A stretch of DNA of 64,000 nucleotides from positions 4,648,501-4,712,500 of the forward strand of contig NZ_CP018099.1 of NCBI RefSeq assembly GCF_001886815.1, read 5' to 3'. Positions 1-9,213 of this stretch are shown here, in pieces; position 1 is the stretch's first letter; every line of letters starts with the position of its first letter. The DNA comes from Caldithrix abyssi DSM 13497 (GTDB taxonomy: Bacteria > Calditrichota > Calditrichia > Calditrichales > Calditrichaceae). Position numbers and translations under genes: made by a program. The notes under the pieces are model-generated. The model saw only the letters and a list, made by a program, of their open reading frames with translations, searched no databases and had not been told where the DNA came from.

Positions 1-11
1 ATCAGAGAAAC

Positions 12-50
12 GCACAAAAAAGAAAATAAAAGGCGGGGGTAACCCCCGCC
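12..50 (-). terminator. Rho-independent terminator of htpG
   Basis: A GC-rich inverted repeat (GGCGGGG at 32-38 with CCCCGCC at 44-50) lies 6 bases past the htpG stop. Read on the minus strand it is followed by a T-rich tract (complement of the A-rich stretch 12-31). This is the classical intrinsic terminator layout. Confidence 0.85.
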
Positions 51-56
51 TTAAGT

Positions 57-1970
57 TTATTGTTGATTTTTGTTTTTTGGATGCCACTCGCTGCTTTTGG
101 TCAATATGTTTTCCATTCGGCGCACCAGCTTGTGCGGGTCATTCAAATAGCCTTCCATCAGCAGCGCGGCTTCAAACAATTGTTCGGTGGCTTCGTCGAT
201 AAACGGATCTTTGGGATCGTTCTTGTAAATGTGTAGCAAATTGCGAATTAATTTATGATCTTTGTTGACTTCAAAGATCTTTTTAGGAATGCTGGTGTCT
301 TTATTGATGATTTGCATGATCTTTTGCATCTGAGAGGTTACCTGACCGTCCGGATTGACCAGGCAGGAGGGGCTGTCTTTCAGGCGTTTGGATTCGCGCA
401 CTTCGGTGACACGGTCGCCCAGGATATCGCGCATTTTGTCCAGCAGTTTTTGAAAGACTTTTTCTTCGCCTTTGCTCAGCTCTTCCACTGGTTCTTCGTC
501 TTTAATTACGTCTTCAAATTTTTCCAGTTTAGCCAGGTCGGCGTGTTCGACGGCCACAAAGGTGTAGTCGTTTTTGTACTTATTCAGTCCGGTAATGACA
601 AACTCATCCACCGGATCGTACATGTAAAGCACCTCGATGCCCTTGCGTTTAAATATTTCCAGATGCGGATCCGTTTCCAGGGCCTCGCGGCTGGCGCCGG
701 TGATGTAGTAAATTTCTTTTTGACCTTCTTTGGCGCGTGAAACATATTCGGCAAACGATGTCAGTTCGCCTTCTTTTTCCAGCGCCGACGAGTCAAAACG
801 CAGGAGTTCGGCAAATTTTTCCTGATTGCTGTAGTCCTGATATCCCAGTTTAAAGATTTTGCCGTGTTCATTCCAGAAGGTCTTGTACTTTTCCGGTTCG
901 TTTTTGGCCATTTTTTCCAGATGGGAAAGGATCTGTTTGACCAGCACCTGTTTGATTTTCAACACCACGCGATTTTCCTGCAGAGTTTCGCGCGAGATGT
1001 TTAAAGGAATGTCCGGCGAATCCACCATGCCTTTCACAAAGCCCAGGTATTCGGGGATGATGTCGGAGAATTTGTGCTGGATCAAAACGCCGCGTACGTA
1101 CAGGTCGAGCCCGATGTCTTCTTTAGTCAGTCCGAAAACATTGTAATTTTTTTGCGGGATGAACATGATGCTGTAAAACTGAACGGGCGCGTCCACCGCC
1201 ACATGAATGGTTTCCAGCGGCGGCTCCGGATCGTAAGTCAAAAATTTGTAGAATTCTTCGTACTGTTCTTTTTTGATGCTCGACTTCGGTTCGCGCCAGA
1301 TGGCCCGGATGGTGTTGACCTTTTCGCCGTTTACTTTAATATCGAAATTGATGAAGTTGGAATGCTTTTTAATGATCTCTTTAACGCGCCAGTCTTCGGC
1401 AAATTCTTTGGCGTCTTCTTTTAAATAGACGGTAATGGCGGTGCCGCGTTTGGGCGTCTCTTCCAATTCCATCACTTTAAAACTGCCCTTTCCTTCGGAT
1501 ATCCATTTAACAGCCGGTTCGTCTTTCAAGTACGATTTGCTGACAATTTCCACACGCTCGGCCACCATAAATACGGAGTAAAATCCCACGCCAAACTTAC
1601 CGATGATGTTGGCCATCTCCTGCGGTTTGGCTTCTTTTGACAGACGTTCGAGAAAATCAGCCGTACCCGATTTGGCAATGGTTCCAATATTTTTAACGAT
1701 TTCGTCGCGCGTCATGCCAATGCCGGTGTCGCTGATTTTCAGCCATTTTTTGTCTTTATCCAGTTCGATGTTGATCTCCAGCGGCAGATCTTTGTCCGCC
1801 ACTTCGCTGCCGCGCGTAAGCTCAAAGCGCACCTTGTCCAGGGCGTCAGAAGCGTTTGAAATTAGCTCGCGCAAAAAGATTTCACGGTTGGTGTAGAGAG
1901 AGTGTACCAGAATATCCAAAAGCTGATTGACTTCTGCCTTGAATTTGTACGTTTTTGCCTGATCTGCCAT
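57..1970 (-). CDS. htpG: Molecular chaperone HtpG (Hsp90 family)
   Basis: A 637-residue cytosolic ATP-dependent chaperone of the Hsp90 family, full length for bacterial HtpG. The N-terminal GHKL ATPase domain is clear: the conserved E/N/D segment around E35, N39 and D42, DTGIGM at 81-86, and the glycine-rich lid motif GKFGVGFYS at 124-132. The middle and C-terminal dimerisation domains follow without a break. The ATG start has a strong AAGGAG ribosome site 7 bases upstream. It looks monocistronic: a terminator follows directly, and a 360-base repeat-bearing gap separates it from the Nudix gene upstream. I see no obvious heat-shock operator in front of it. Confidence 0.97.
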   Translation of the reverse strand: MADQAKTYKFKAEVNQLLDILVHSLYTNREIFLRELISNASDALDKVRFELTRGSEVADKDLPLEINIELDKDKKWLKISDTGIGMTRDEIVKNIGTIAKSGTADFLERLSKEAKPQEMANIIGKFGVGFYSVFMVAERVEIVSKSYLKDEPAVKWISEGKGSFKVMELEETPKRGTAITVYLKEDAKEFAEDWRVKEIIKKHSNFINFDIKVNGEKVNTIRAIWREPKSSIKKEQYEEFYKFLTYDPEPPLETIHVAVDAPVQFYSIMFIPQKNYNVFGLTKEDIGLDLYVRGVLIQHKFSDIIPEYLGFVKGMVDSPDIPLNISRETLQENRVVLKIKQVLVKQILSHLEKMAKNEPEKYKTFWNEHGKIFKLGYQDYSNQEKFAELLRFDSSALEKEGELTSFAEYVSRAKEGQKEIYYITGASREALETDPHLEIFKRKGIEVLYMYDPVDEFVITGLNKYKNDYTFVAVEHADLAKLEKFEDVIKDEEPVEELSKGEEKVFQKLLDKMRDILGDRVTEVRESKRLKDSPSCLVNPDGQVTSQMQKIMQIINKDTSIPKKIFEVNKDHKLIRNLLHIYKNDPKDPFIDEATEQLFEAALLMEGYLNDPHKLVRRMENILTKSSEWHPKNKNQQ

Positions 1971-2147
1971 CTTCGTCTCCTTAATATAATTTTAGTTCCG
2001 CTTAACCATAAATGAATAATATTTATCGCTTTAGTTTTGATGCAGATAAGAATTTAGAGTTACAGGGTCAAAAATTCAAACTTCTTTTATAGATATTGTG
2101 ATTTAACGGTTCAAAATATTTATTGTAAAAGAGATTTACGCGTTAGC

Positions 2148-2256
2148 GGAGCGCTCTGACAGAGCGCTCCGTTTGCGCAGTGGAGGTAATGGCCCGGGGC
2201 AACGCCCCGGGCCTAACATTCCCACGACAGGACAGAGCGCTCTGACAGAGCGCTCC
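2148..2256. repeat. Cluster of three intergenic palindromes
   Basis: Two near-identical copies of a 23-bp palindrome (2148-2170 and 2234-2256; arms GAGCGCTCTG and CAGAGCGCTC around one central A) flank a perfect 10-bp stem with a 3-base loop at 2191-2213 (arms GGCCCGGGGC and GCCCCGGGCC). The cluster fills the htpG-Nudix gap. It has no T-tract, so it is a REP-like intergenic repeat rather than a plain terminator. The rest of 1971-2330 shows no gene I can support. Confidence 0.8.
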
Positions 2257-2330
2257 ATTCGCCGTTTGCCCCAAAACGCTCCCCAAAAACTCTCGCAGGC
2301 TAAACTCCCTGACCTTTCGAAGAAAACTTT

Positions 2331-2996
2331 CTAAACGGATTTTTTTACACCTGGCCCGTTTTCGGCGGCGCAGCACCGGTTTCGATCCAGGCCAAACACA
2401 ATGCTAAAAAAATTGCTCAACAAAAAGCCGGTCACACCCCAGATAACTTCATTCTGATAATGATAGTAATGCAAAAGCCAGTTAACCCCATCCTTGCTTA
2501 CAATTTTTGTTTCAAAGTTTTTTTCATCCAGCAAATGTAAAAGCGGCGCCTCGATTAGATAATCGATCTCACTTTCGCTGATTTTGAAATTGTACGGATA
2601 TGGAATAACGCCAACAAAAGGGGTAACCAGATAGTACGTATTGGTTAAAAAGCGATCGGTCTGGCCCAGTACTTGAACATCTTTGGGCTTTACACCGATT
2701 TCCTCTTCAGTTTCGCGCAAGGCGGTTTGCAACAGGTCGGCGTCTTCGTCGTCTTTGCGCCCTCCGGGCAGTGAAATTTGATTTTTGTGATGTTCCACTT
2801 TGTCCGTGCGTCTGGTAAATAGCAAATAGGGCTCACGGTCTTTAAAGAACAGGGGAAACAAAACCGCGGCCGGAACGCCTGCCACATCCTTGCGAAAAAG
2901 AAAATCCCGTGTTTGATGGTCGGCTAATTTTTGTTTGATGTGCGAAATGAGGCGCTGCGAATCAGAACAAATTTCGATGATCTTTTTTTTCGTCAT
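2331..2996 (-). CDS. Nudix hydrolase, CoA pyrophosphatase type
   Basis: A 221-residue Nudix phosphohydrolase. The Nudix box runs from about G78 to V102 and includes the metal-binding RETEEE helix (R94, E95, E98, E99). Before it stands a segment of the form LLFTRR...SLPGG, and the GG-x-x-DD spacing is that of the CoA-diphosphatase (NudL/CoAse) branch, which splits coenzyme A or acyl-CoA into phosphopantetheine and 3',5'-ADP. The last ~15 residues run into repeat-like sequence and may be a drifted tail. It starts 9 bases after the NtrC-type regulator stop, so the two are probably co-transcribed. The branch assignment is from motif spacing; the exact substrate is inferred. Confidence 0.85.
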   Translation of the reverse strand: MTKKKIIEICSDSQRLISHIKQKLADHQTRDFLFRKDVAGVPAAVLFPLFFKDREPYLLFTRRTDKVEHHKNQISLPGGRKDDEDADLLQTALRETEEEIGVKPKDVQVLGQTDRFLTNTYYLVTPFVGVIPYPYNFKISESEIDYLIEAPLLHLLDEKNFETKIVSKDGVNWLLHYYHYQNEVIWGVTGFLLSNFFSIVFGLDRNRCCAAENGPGVKKSV

Positions 2997-3005
2997 GCAA
3001 ACTCG

Positions 3006-4367
3006 TTAATTGGATTGATACTCTTCTTCTTTGATGTTGTAGTCGTCAATTTTATTGTAAAGCGATTTACGGCTAATACCTAACAGTTCGGCCGCTTTCA
3101 ATTTGTTGCCGCCCACCATCTTTAACGTTTTAACAATGGACAAACGTTCAATGTCTGGCAACGACATACCAGCGCGCAAACGGATCTCTTCGGGGCCTGG
3201 ATTGAGCACAAACGGCGGCAAATCTTTTAATTCGATGCGATTCCTGGCCTGAATCATGGCGTTTAGCACCACGTTGCGCAGCTCGCGCACATTGCCCGGC
3301 CAGGCGTAATTTTGCAAGATGTTCAGCGCCTCTTCGCTGATCCCTTCGATTTGCATGTCGTACTTGGCGTTAAACTGCCGGATAAAAAACTCTACCAGCA
3401 GGGGCACGTCCGAAACGCGTTGGTGCAGAGGCGGAAGATCAATACGGTAAACATTGAGTCGGTAGTACAAATCTTCTCTAAAACGCCCCTGCTCAATCAG
3501 TTCTTTTAATTCGGTATTGGTGGCGGCTACAATGCGCACATCGATTTCAATGGAACGCGAACTGCCCACGCGCTCAATCTGCTGCGCTTCCAGCACGCGC
3601 AACAGGGCGATTTGCGTGGCCTCGTCCATGGTGCTGATTTCATCCAGAAACAACGTGCCGCCATGCGCTTCTTCGAATTTTCCCTTGCGCGCTTCGCTGG
3701 CGCCGGTAAAGGCGCCTTTCTCGTGGCCGAACAATTCGGAAATGATCAAATCTCTGGGGATAGCGCCGGTGTTTACGGCTACAAAGGGGCCGTTCCTTCG
3801 ATCGGAGGCCTGGTGAATGGCGCGCGCCACCAGCTCTTTGCCGGTGCCGCTTTCCCCGTAAATGAGCACGGGAACATCAATATTGGCAATTTTTCGAATC
3901 TGTTGCGCCACCTGTTTGATGGGCCGCGATTGCCCCACGATCTCGCCAAAATGCATGGGAATGGTTTCTCGTTCCGGCTGTTTCCAGCCCTGGGCTTGTA
4001 CCGCACGCCGCACCACTTCTTTCAATTTTACCGGATCTATCGGCTTGGGCATGTAATCGAACGCGCCCAGACGCAAAGCCTCTACCGCATGTTCAATAGA
4101 TCCATATCCGGTAACCATGATCACTTTAAGCATGGGATCATAATCGTTAATGATTTTTAAAAGCTCCATGCCGTCGATTTTTTGCATTTTGTAATCCGTA
4201 ATAATCAGATCATAAGCATTCGATCGGATTAATACCATGGCGCTCTCTGCGCTGTCTGCCTGATCAACCAGATAGTCTTCGTCTTCCAGCAAAAGCGCCA
4301 TGCCCTCGCGGTGGGCTTCGTCGTCATCTATGACCAGTAATCGGGGTTTTAAGTTCTTGCTTTTCAT
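3006..4367 (-). CDS. NtrC-family sigma54-dependent response regulator
   Basis: A three-domain transcription activator of about 453 residues. The receiver domain has the acidic pocket DDD at 14-16, phospho-acceptor D58 and K108. The AAA+ domain has Walker A GESGTGKE at 171-178 and the sigma54-contacting GAFTGA loop at 218-223. A Fis-type helix-turn-helix lies near 415-448. I prefer the ATG at 4367, with GGAAGAG just upstream, over an in-frame TTG at 4376. No histidine kinase is adjacent, so it is an orphan regulator here; the Nudix gene follows 9 bases on. Target genes cannot be read from the sequence. Confidence 0.93.
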   Translation of the reverse strand: MKSKNLKPRLLVIDDDEAHREGMALLLEDEDYLVDQADSAESAMVLIRSNAYDLIITDYKMQKIDGMELLKIINDYDPMLKVIMVTGYGSIEHAVEALRLGAFDYMPKPIDPVKLKEVVRRAVQAQGWKQPERETIPMHFGEIVGQSRPIKQVAQQIRKIANIDVPVLIYGESGTGKELVARAIHQASDRRNGPFVAVNTGAIPRDLIISELFGHEKGAFTGASEARKGKFEEAHGGTLFLDEISTMDEATQIALLRVLEAQQIERVGSSRSIEIDVRIVAATNTELKELIEQGRFREDLYYRLNVYRIDLPPLHQRVSDVPLLVEFFIRQFNAKYDMQIEGISEEALNILQNYAWPGNVRELRNVVLNAMIQARNRIELKDLPPFVLNPGPEEIRLRAGMSLPDIERLSIVKTLKMVGGNKLKAAELLGISRKSLYNKIDDYNIKEEEYQSN

Positions 4368-4515
4368 CTCTTCCAACAGGTTAAAATAAAGTTCTTCCGC
4401 ACAATGGCGTTACAGCCTTTCGCTACCCTTTTTGCCCCCTTCCCGGGGATTCATCTGTTTTTCAGCGTCACCGATTGTAACGTTCGCCGGAACGGTTAAA
4501 ACTTCAATAGTTGTT

Positions 4516-5184
4516 TTATTTTTTTCGCTTAATCACATAGTTGTGTACCTGAATGGTCTTGCCATCCTGCACTACCGGAATAATCGTAAAGTCGTAAAAA
4601 AAACCAAAATCCATTAGCATTTTGAAGAATTTCCTGGCAATGGCGCGATTGGGTTCGGCGATGATTACGCGTCCATCGCCCGCCAAAAAATTCTTAAACA
4701 GTAAAATCAACGGCCGGAAAAAGCGTTCTTCGTACAACACATCCGAGGCCACAATGCAATCGTAAAGCCCGTTTAACTGCGGATTGCGCCAGTCCAGCAA
4801 TTGCACCTCTGGCCGTTCAAAGCCGTTCAGCAAAAAATTTTCTGCCGTTACTTGCAGGGCCTCTGTTTCATAGTCGGTTAACAACAGCGTCTGAGGTTCC
4901 AGAGATTGGATGACCAGCGACGTTAATCCCAGGCCGACACCCAGTTCCAGCACACGCTTATTTTTGATTAGAGCCGGATTGCGCATTAAAAAACGGCTCA
5001 ATCCGATGGCAGAAGGCCACAATTCGGCCCAGTAGGGCAAACGTTCGTCTTCGGCAAAAAGTTCATCGCTGATTTGATCAACCAGCGCATCCAGATTCTT
5101 TACCTTTTTTAAACGAAATATTCTTTCGCCAAATTGAATATTTTTTACAAGATAATCCATTTTTAACGCATCTTTTTCGCTCAT
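4516..5184 (-). CDS. Class I SAM-dependent methyltransferase, protein-lysine type (Methyltransf_16-like)
   Basis: About 222 residues. A segment LPYWAELWPSA at 49-59 followed by motif I (VLELGVGLGL, ~78-87) is characteristic of the small protein-methyltransferase group that includes ETF-beta lysine methyltransferase (METTL20-like) and relatives. A downstream acidic TDYE (~103-106) fits the SAM-ribose contact. The ATG at 5184 is preferred; a GTG at 5193 is also possible. It sits 63 bases after copA in the same direction. No ETF gene is nearby to support the substrate, so the target stays open. Confidence 0.75.
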   Translation of the reverse strand: MSEKDALKMDYLVKNIQFGERIFRLKKVKNLDALVDQISDELFAEDERLPYWAELWPSAIGLSRFLMRNPALIKNKRVLELGVGLGLTSLVIQSLEPQTLLLTDYETEALQVTAENFLLNGFERPEVQLLDWRNPQLNGLYDCIVASDVLYEERFFRPLILLFKNFLAGDGRVIIAEPNRAIARKFFKMLMDFGFFYDFTIIPVVQDGKTIQVHNYVIKRKK

Positions 5185-5247
5185 AGTAAACACGGTTTTT
5201 TAATTACAAGCTGGTAAATGGCCTGCTTTAGTAAGTTGCTGCGTGAA

Positions 5248-7704
5248 TTATTCGTCTAATTTAACGCGTTTGAGCCGCAGGCTATTGCTGACAACCGATA
5301 CCGAACTAAAGGCCATGGCCAGAGCCGCCGCCGCGGGATGAAAGGTGATGCCGACCGTCAGCTGCAGCAAACCGGCCGCCGCCGGAATCATCATCACATT
5401 GTAACCAAAAGCCCAGAAAAAGTTTTGCTTCATGATTTTTAACGTTATTTTCGACAGCTGATGCGCTTTTTTTAGGTTGAGTAAATTTTGCCCCATCAGC
5501 ACCACATCGGCGGCATCCATGGCCACATCCGTTCCGTGGCCCATGGCAATGCCCACATCGGCCTGAGTCAGGGCAATGGCGTCGTTAATGCCGTCGCCAA
5601 CCATTCCGATTTTGTGGCCCCTGACCTGGTACTCTTTTATCAATTTTGCTTTTCTGGTGGGACTCACTTCGGCATGCACCAGTTGAATGCCCGCTTTTTC
5701 GGCGATCTTTTGCGTGGTCTTTTGATTGTCGCCGCTCACCACGGCCGGCTCTATTTGTTCTCTTTTAAAATAGTCAACTACTTGCGCGCTATTTTGCTTT
5801 AATTGATCGGCAACGGCAATGCCCCCCATCACTTTCTCGTTCACCGCCACAAAAACGGGCGTCAAAGCTTCCTCGCTCAGCCGGCTAAAAGCTTCTCTTG
5901 CCGACTCCGGAACTTCTACCGCTTCTCTTTCCATCAAACGCAGGCTACCCACTAAAACCTTCTGTCCTTCCATTTCGCCCTGGACGCCCAGCCCCTGCCG
6001 TGTTCTTACTTTTTTTACCGGCGGCCATTTTAAATTTTTTTCGGATGCTTTGCGTACAATCGCCTGTCCAATGGGATGGTTGGCCTGCTCTTCCAGAGCC
6101 GCGGCAAAACGCAGCAACGTTTCTTCGTCTGAATTAAATGCGATTATTTTTTGGACGGTCATCTGACCGCTGGTAAGGGTTCCGGTCTTGTCAAAAAACA
6201 GATAGTTGATCTTAACCAGATTCTGGATGATGTCGGCGTTCTTAATCAAAATGCCTTCCTGCGCTCCGCGACCGGTGGCCACCATGATGGCCGTGGGCGT
6301 GGCCAGTCCCAGTGCGCAGGGGCAGGCTACCACCACCACAGCTATGAAATACAGCATGGATTGTACCAGACCTGCGCCGCTCAACATCCACAAAATAAAT
6401 ATCAGCGCGGCAGCCATCAAAACCAGGGGCACAAAAACCGCAGCCACGCGATCCGCAAGTTTCTGGATTTGTGGCTTGCTGCCCTGTGCTTCTTTTATCA
6501 GTTGTAAAATCTGCCCTAAAACCGTTTCCTCTCCGGTCTTAAGCACCTGAATTTTAACCGGATGTTCCAGATTAATGGTGCCGCCAATCACCAGATCGCC
6601 GCGCTTCTTATTCACCGGCAGGCTTTCTCCGGTAAGCATCGACTCGTTAATGGTCGCCCGATCCTCGAGCAGAACGCCGTCTGCCGGAATACTGCCGCCC
6701 GTTTTTACCAGACACACATCGCCTTTTTTAATTTGTTCGGCGGAAACCTCTTCCCACCGTCCGTCTTTTTGCACAAAGGCCGTCCGCGGTTTAAGCTCCA
6801 TCAAACTTTTTAATGCGCTGGTGGTTTGCGTTTTTGCCCTGCCTTCCAGATAACGGCCAAACAGGATAAACGAGGTAATCATGGCCGCCGTGTCAAAATA
6901 GATGTGATATCCGTCTAACTGGCGACCCGCCAGCGAGGGAAGAAAGGTAACCACCGTGCTGTAAAGGTAGGCCATACCGGCGCCAATGGCCACCAGCGAA
7001 TTCATGTCCGCTGTTTTGGCTTTAAGGGCTTTTAAAAATCCCGTAAAAAACTGACGGCCGGAGTAGAACAACACCACCGAGGTCAGAACAAAGGCTACAT
7101 ATAAACGCACCTGAAGCGGAACGGATTGAACAAAGGGAAAGAGCATGGGCATGGTCAGCACAAAAACCAGCGCAGAAAGCGCAGCGCCCAGAATGACTTT
7201 CAATTTTAATTTTTTCAGATAGAGAACTTTATCGCCGAGGGCCATTTCATCAACTGTGCGGGAACCGCTCTTTAAATCCACTGCAAAGCCAAAGGCCTTT
7301 AATCTGCGGGCAACCTCTTCCAGATCGAGCATACCCGGAACATATTCCAGCAGCCCGGCCTCTTCCACGGTATTGACATTAAAATTGACCACGCCCAGCA
7401 GGGGACGGATCGCCTCCTCCACCTTTAAGGCCATGGCCGTGTCCTGCAGTCCAGCAAGCGGAATGGTGATTTTTGCTCTTTTAACATCATAACCGGATTT
7501 TTGTACATATTCCAGGATTTCCTGCGTGTTAACCTGATCTGAATCGAGCCCTAACGCCGCCTGCTCGGCCGCCAGGTTTACATTTACCGTGGCCACATGC
7601 GGCGCCTGGCGTAAGCCTTTTTCAACGCGCGTCACACAGGCCGCACAGGTCATGCCCTCTATGGGCACAAAAGTGTAAAACTTTGCTTTATTTTCTTTTT
7701 CCAT
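5248..7704 (-). CDS. copA: Copper-translocating P1B-type ATPase
   Basis: An 818-residue inner-membrane metal pump. The N-terminal heavy-metal domain has GMTCAAC (C20, C23). A second HMA-like domain follows whose CxxC is gone (GLQDTA in its place). The core has the TGES actuator loop near 357, the CPC metal-binding motif in the membrane near 461, the phosphorylation motif DKTGT near 502, the HP motif in NHPIGQA, and GDGIND near 701. C-terminal membrane helices carry the MxxS motif typical of Cu(I) pumps. These features specify Cu(I)/Ag(I) export. It lies 15 bases after lpxB on the same strand. No copper regulator or chaperone is adjacent. Confidence 0.95.
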   Translation of the reverse strand: MEKENKAKFYTFVPIEGMTCAACVTRVEKGLRQAPHVATVNVNLAAEQAALGLDSDQVNTQEILEYVQKSGYDVKRAKITIPLAGLQDTAMALKVEEAIRPLLGVVNFNVNTVEEAGLLEYVPGMLDLEEVARRLKAFGFAVDLKSGSRTVDEMALGDKVLYLKKLKLKVILGAALSALVFVLTMPMLFPFVQSVPLQVRLYVAFVLTSVVLFYSGRQFFTGFLKALKAKTADMNSLVAIGAGMAYLYSTVVTFLPSLAGRQLDGYHIYFDTAAMITSFILFGRYLEGRAKTQTTSALKSLMELKPRTAFVQKDGRWEEVSAEQIKKGDVCLVKTGGSIPADGVLLEDRATINESMLTGESLPVNKKRGDLVIGGTINLEHPVKIQVLKTGEETVLGQILQLIKEAQGSKPQIQKLADRVAAVFVPLVLMAAALIFILWMLSGAGLVQSMLYFIAVVVVACPCALGLATPTAIMVATGRGAQEGILIKNADIIQNLVKINYLFFDKTGTLTSGQMTVQKIIAFNSDEETLLRFAAALEEQANHPIGQAIVRKASEKNLKWPPVKKVRTRQGLGVQGEMEGQKVLVGSLRLMEREAVEVPESAREAFSRLSEEALTPVFVAVNEKVMGGIAVADQLKQNSAQVVDYFKREQIEPAVVSGDNQKTTQKIAEKAGIQLVHAEVSPTRKAKLIKEYQVRGHKIGMVGDGINDAIALTQADVGIAMGHGTDVAMDAADVVLMGQNLLNLKKAHQLSKITLKIMKQNFFWAFGYNVMMIPAAAGLLQLTVGITFHPAAAALAMAFSSVSVVSNSLRLKRVKLDE

Positions 7705-7719
7705 TTTTCTCTCTAAACT

Positions 7720-8853
7720 TCAGTTTAAATCCCCGCTCAAAAAACGATGCACGTGCTCCGCCGCCCTTAGCGACGCGCCCGGTCGGCCCAACTTTTGCCT
7801 GACGATCAACATTCGTTTACGCAATTGTTCGTTTACCTGGGGATTGAGCACTTTAAACATCAGGTCGGCCGCCTTTTGCGGGGTAAATTCATGTTGAATC
7901 AATTCCGGGGCGATCTCTTCTTGCGCCACAATATTGGCCAGGCCGATGTGCGAAACTTTTATTAACAGGCGTCCCAACCAGTAGGTCAGAGCGTTAACGT
8001 GGTACACAATGACCATGGGCACGGCATAATAGGCGGTTTCCAGAGTGGCCGTTCCCGAGGCTACCAGCGCCGCATCCAGTTCTGGCAGTAAATGCTGCAT
8101 GGGTTTTTCAACGAGTTCAAAATGTCCGTCCGTCGCCTGCAAAAATTGTCGGTAATAATCCTCGTGCAAGTGGGGCACTCTGGCAATCACAACTTTCTCA
8201 ACCGCCCCTTTTTCAATCAGTATGCCGGCCGATTTTACCATGCGCGGCAGAAGGGATTTGATTTCGTTTTGCCGGCTGCCGGGCAGCAAGCCGATGACGG
8301 CCTTTCCTGGCTTTACCTTTTTAAATTCTTCAGGCAGAAATTGATGATGCCGGTCAACCAGCGGATGGCCGACGTATTGCGCTTTTATTCCGTGTTGTTC
8401 GTAAAATTCTTTTTCAAAAGGAAACAATACCAGCATTAAATCCACGCACTGTTTGATGGTTTTTACTCTTCCTCTGCCCCAGGCCCAAAGCTGGGGACTG
8501 ATGTAGTAAATCACCGGAATGTTCATTTTTTTCAGGGCTTTGGCAAGACGAAGATTAAAGCCCGGATAGTCGATTAAGATGGCCGCATCGGGTTTGTCTT
8601 TTTGCGCTCTGTTTTTAATGGCCTTCATGACCTGACGAATAAAAGGTAAATGTTTGAGCACTTCGCCCACCCCTAAAAAAGACATCTGCCTTACATGGTA
8701 AAGCAAGGTCATGCCCTGCTTTTGCAATTCATCGCCGCCAATGCCCCACACTTCAAGTTGGGGTTGAAGGGTTTTAAGCGCTTCTAATAGATGCGCGCCA
8801 TGGTGATCGGCTGAAACTTCTCCTGCAATTAAAAGAATATTTTTTTTTGTCAT
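7720..8853 (-). CDS. lpxB: Lipid-A-disaccharide synthase
   Basis: A 377-residue GT19 glycosyltransferase that joins UDP-diacylglucosamine and lipid X to make the lipid A disaccharide at the inner membrane. The N-terminus (IAGEVSADHHGAHLLEAL) is the family signature, followed by WGIGGDELQ and the C-terminal GSRQNEI and SGTATLETA motifs of the nucleotide-sugar site. Length matches LpxB. Its presence shows an LPS outer membrane. No other lpx genes are in the window; it heads the minus-strand run into copA. Confidence 0.95.
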   Translation of the reverse strand: MTKKNILLIAGEVSADHHGAHLLEALKTLQPQLEVWGIGGDELQKQGMTLLYHVRQMSFLGVGEVLKHLPFIRQVMKAIKNRAQKDKPDAAILIDYPGFNLRLAKALKKMNIPVIYYISPQLWAWGRGRVKTIKQCVDLMLVLFPFEKEFYEQHGIKAQYVGHPLVDRHHQFLPEEFKKVKPGKAVIGLLPGSRQNEIKSLLPRMVKSAGILIEKGAVEKVVIARVPHLHEDYYRQFLQATDGHFELVEKPMQHLLPELDAALVASGTATLETAYYAVPMVIVYHVNALTYWLGRLLIKVSHIGLANIVAQEEIAPELIQHEFTPQKAADLMFKVLNPQVNEQLRKRMLIVRQKLGRPGASLRAAEHVHRFLSGDLN

Positions 8854-9213
8854 CTCCGCTTCCGTTTAATTAAAACTAAAGGATAAACATAGAAAATTAG
8901 CGCTTTAAAATCAATTTAGAGGCCGGTTAAGGAGAAGGGGGGAAGAGCCTGGGAAACCGTTTCAACGATTTTACGCCCCCCAGGATGGAATGCAATTCGA
9001 CCGCCATTCCGGAAACACGCCCTTAACCATCCCATCTCCCTGCAAACCGTGCACTACCTGTTGCTTACTGTTTACTGTGTACTGCCTACTGTGTACTGTG
9101 TACTGTGTACAACCGATTCCCTTTCAAAAAAAATCCTGCATTCTATCACAATTTTTTGCAAATTATCTCATAAAATTTTTCTCTTTCACAAAATTTAACA
9201 GGGAGCTTCTCTG
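8854..9213. other. Divergent intergenic region, lpxB / tolC-like
   Basis: A 360-base gap between genes pointing away from each other, so it should hold promoters for both. Apart from a heptamer tandem repeat at 9066-9110 and AT-rich sequence at 9121-9200 in front of the + gene, I see no recognisable gene or operator. Confidence 0.5.
9066..9110. repeat. Heptanucleotide tandem repeat (TACTGTG)
   Basis: About 6.4 copies of a 7-base unit, TACTGTG with variants TACTGTT and TACTGCC, in perfect 7-base phase. A two-unit relative occurs at about 24689-24704. Copy number could vary by slippage. Confidence 0.9.

Noticed and set aside
255-1896. Long open frames on the + strand opposite htpG (up to 161 codons)
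   Set aside because: They lie entirely within a certain coding gene, have Phe/Val-rich shadow composition, no ribosome sites and no family resemblance.
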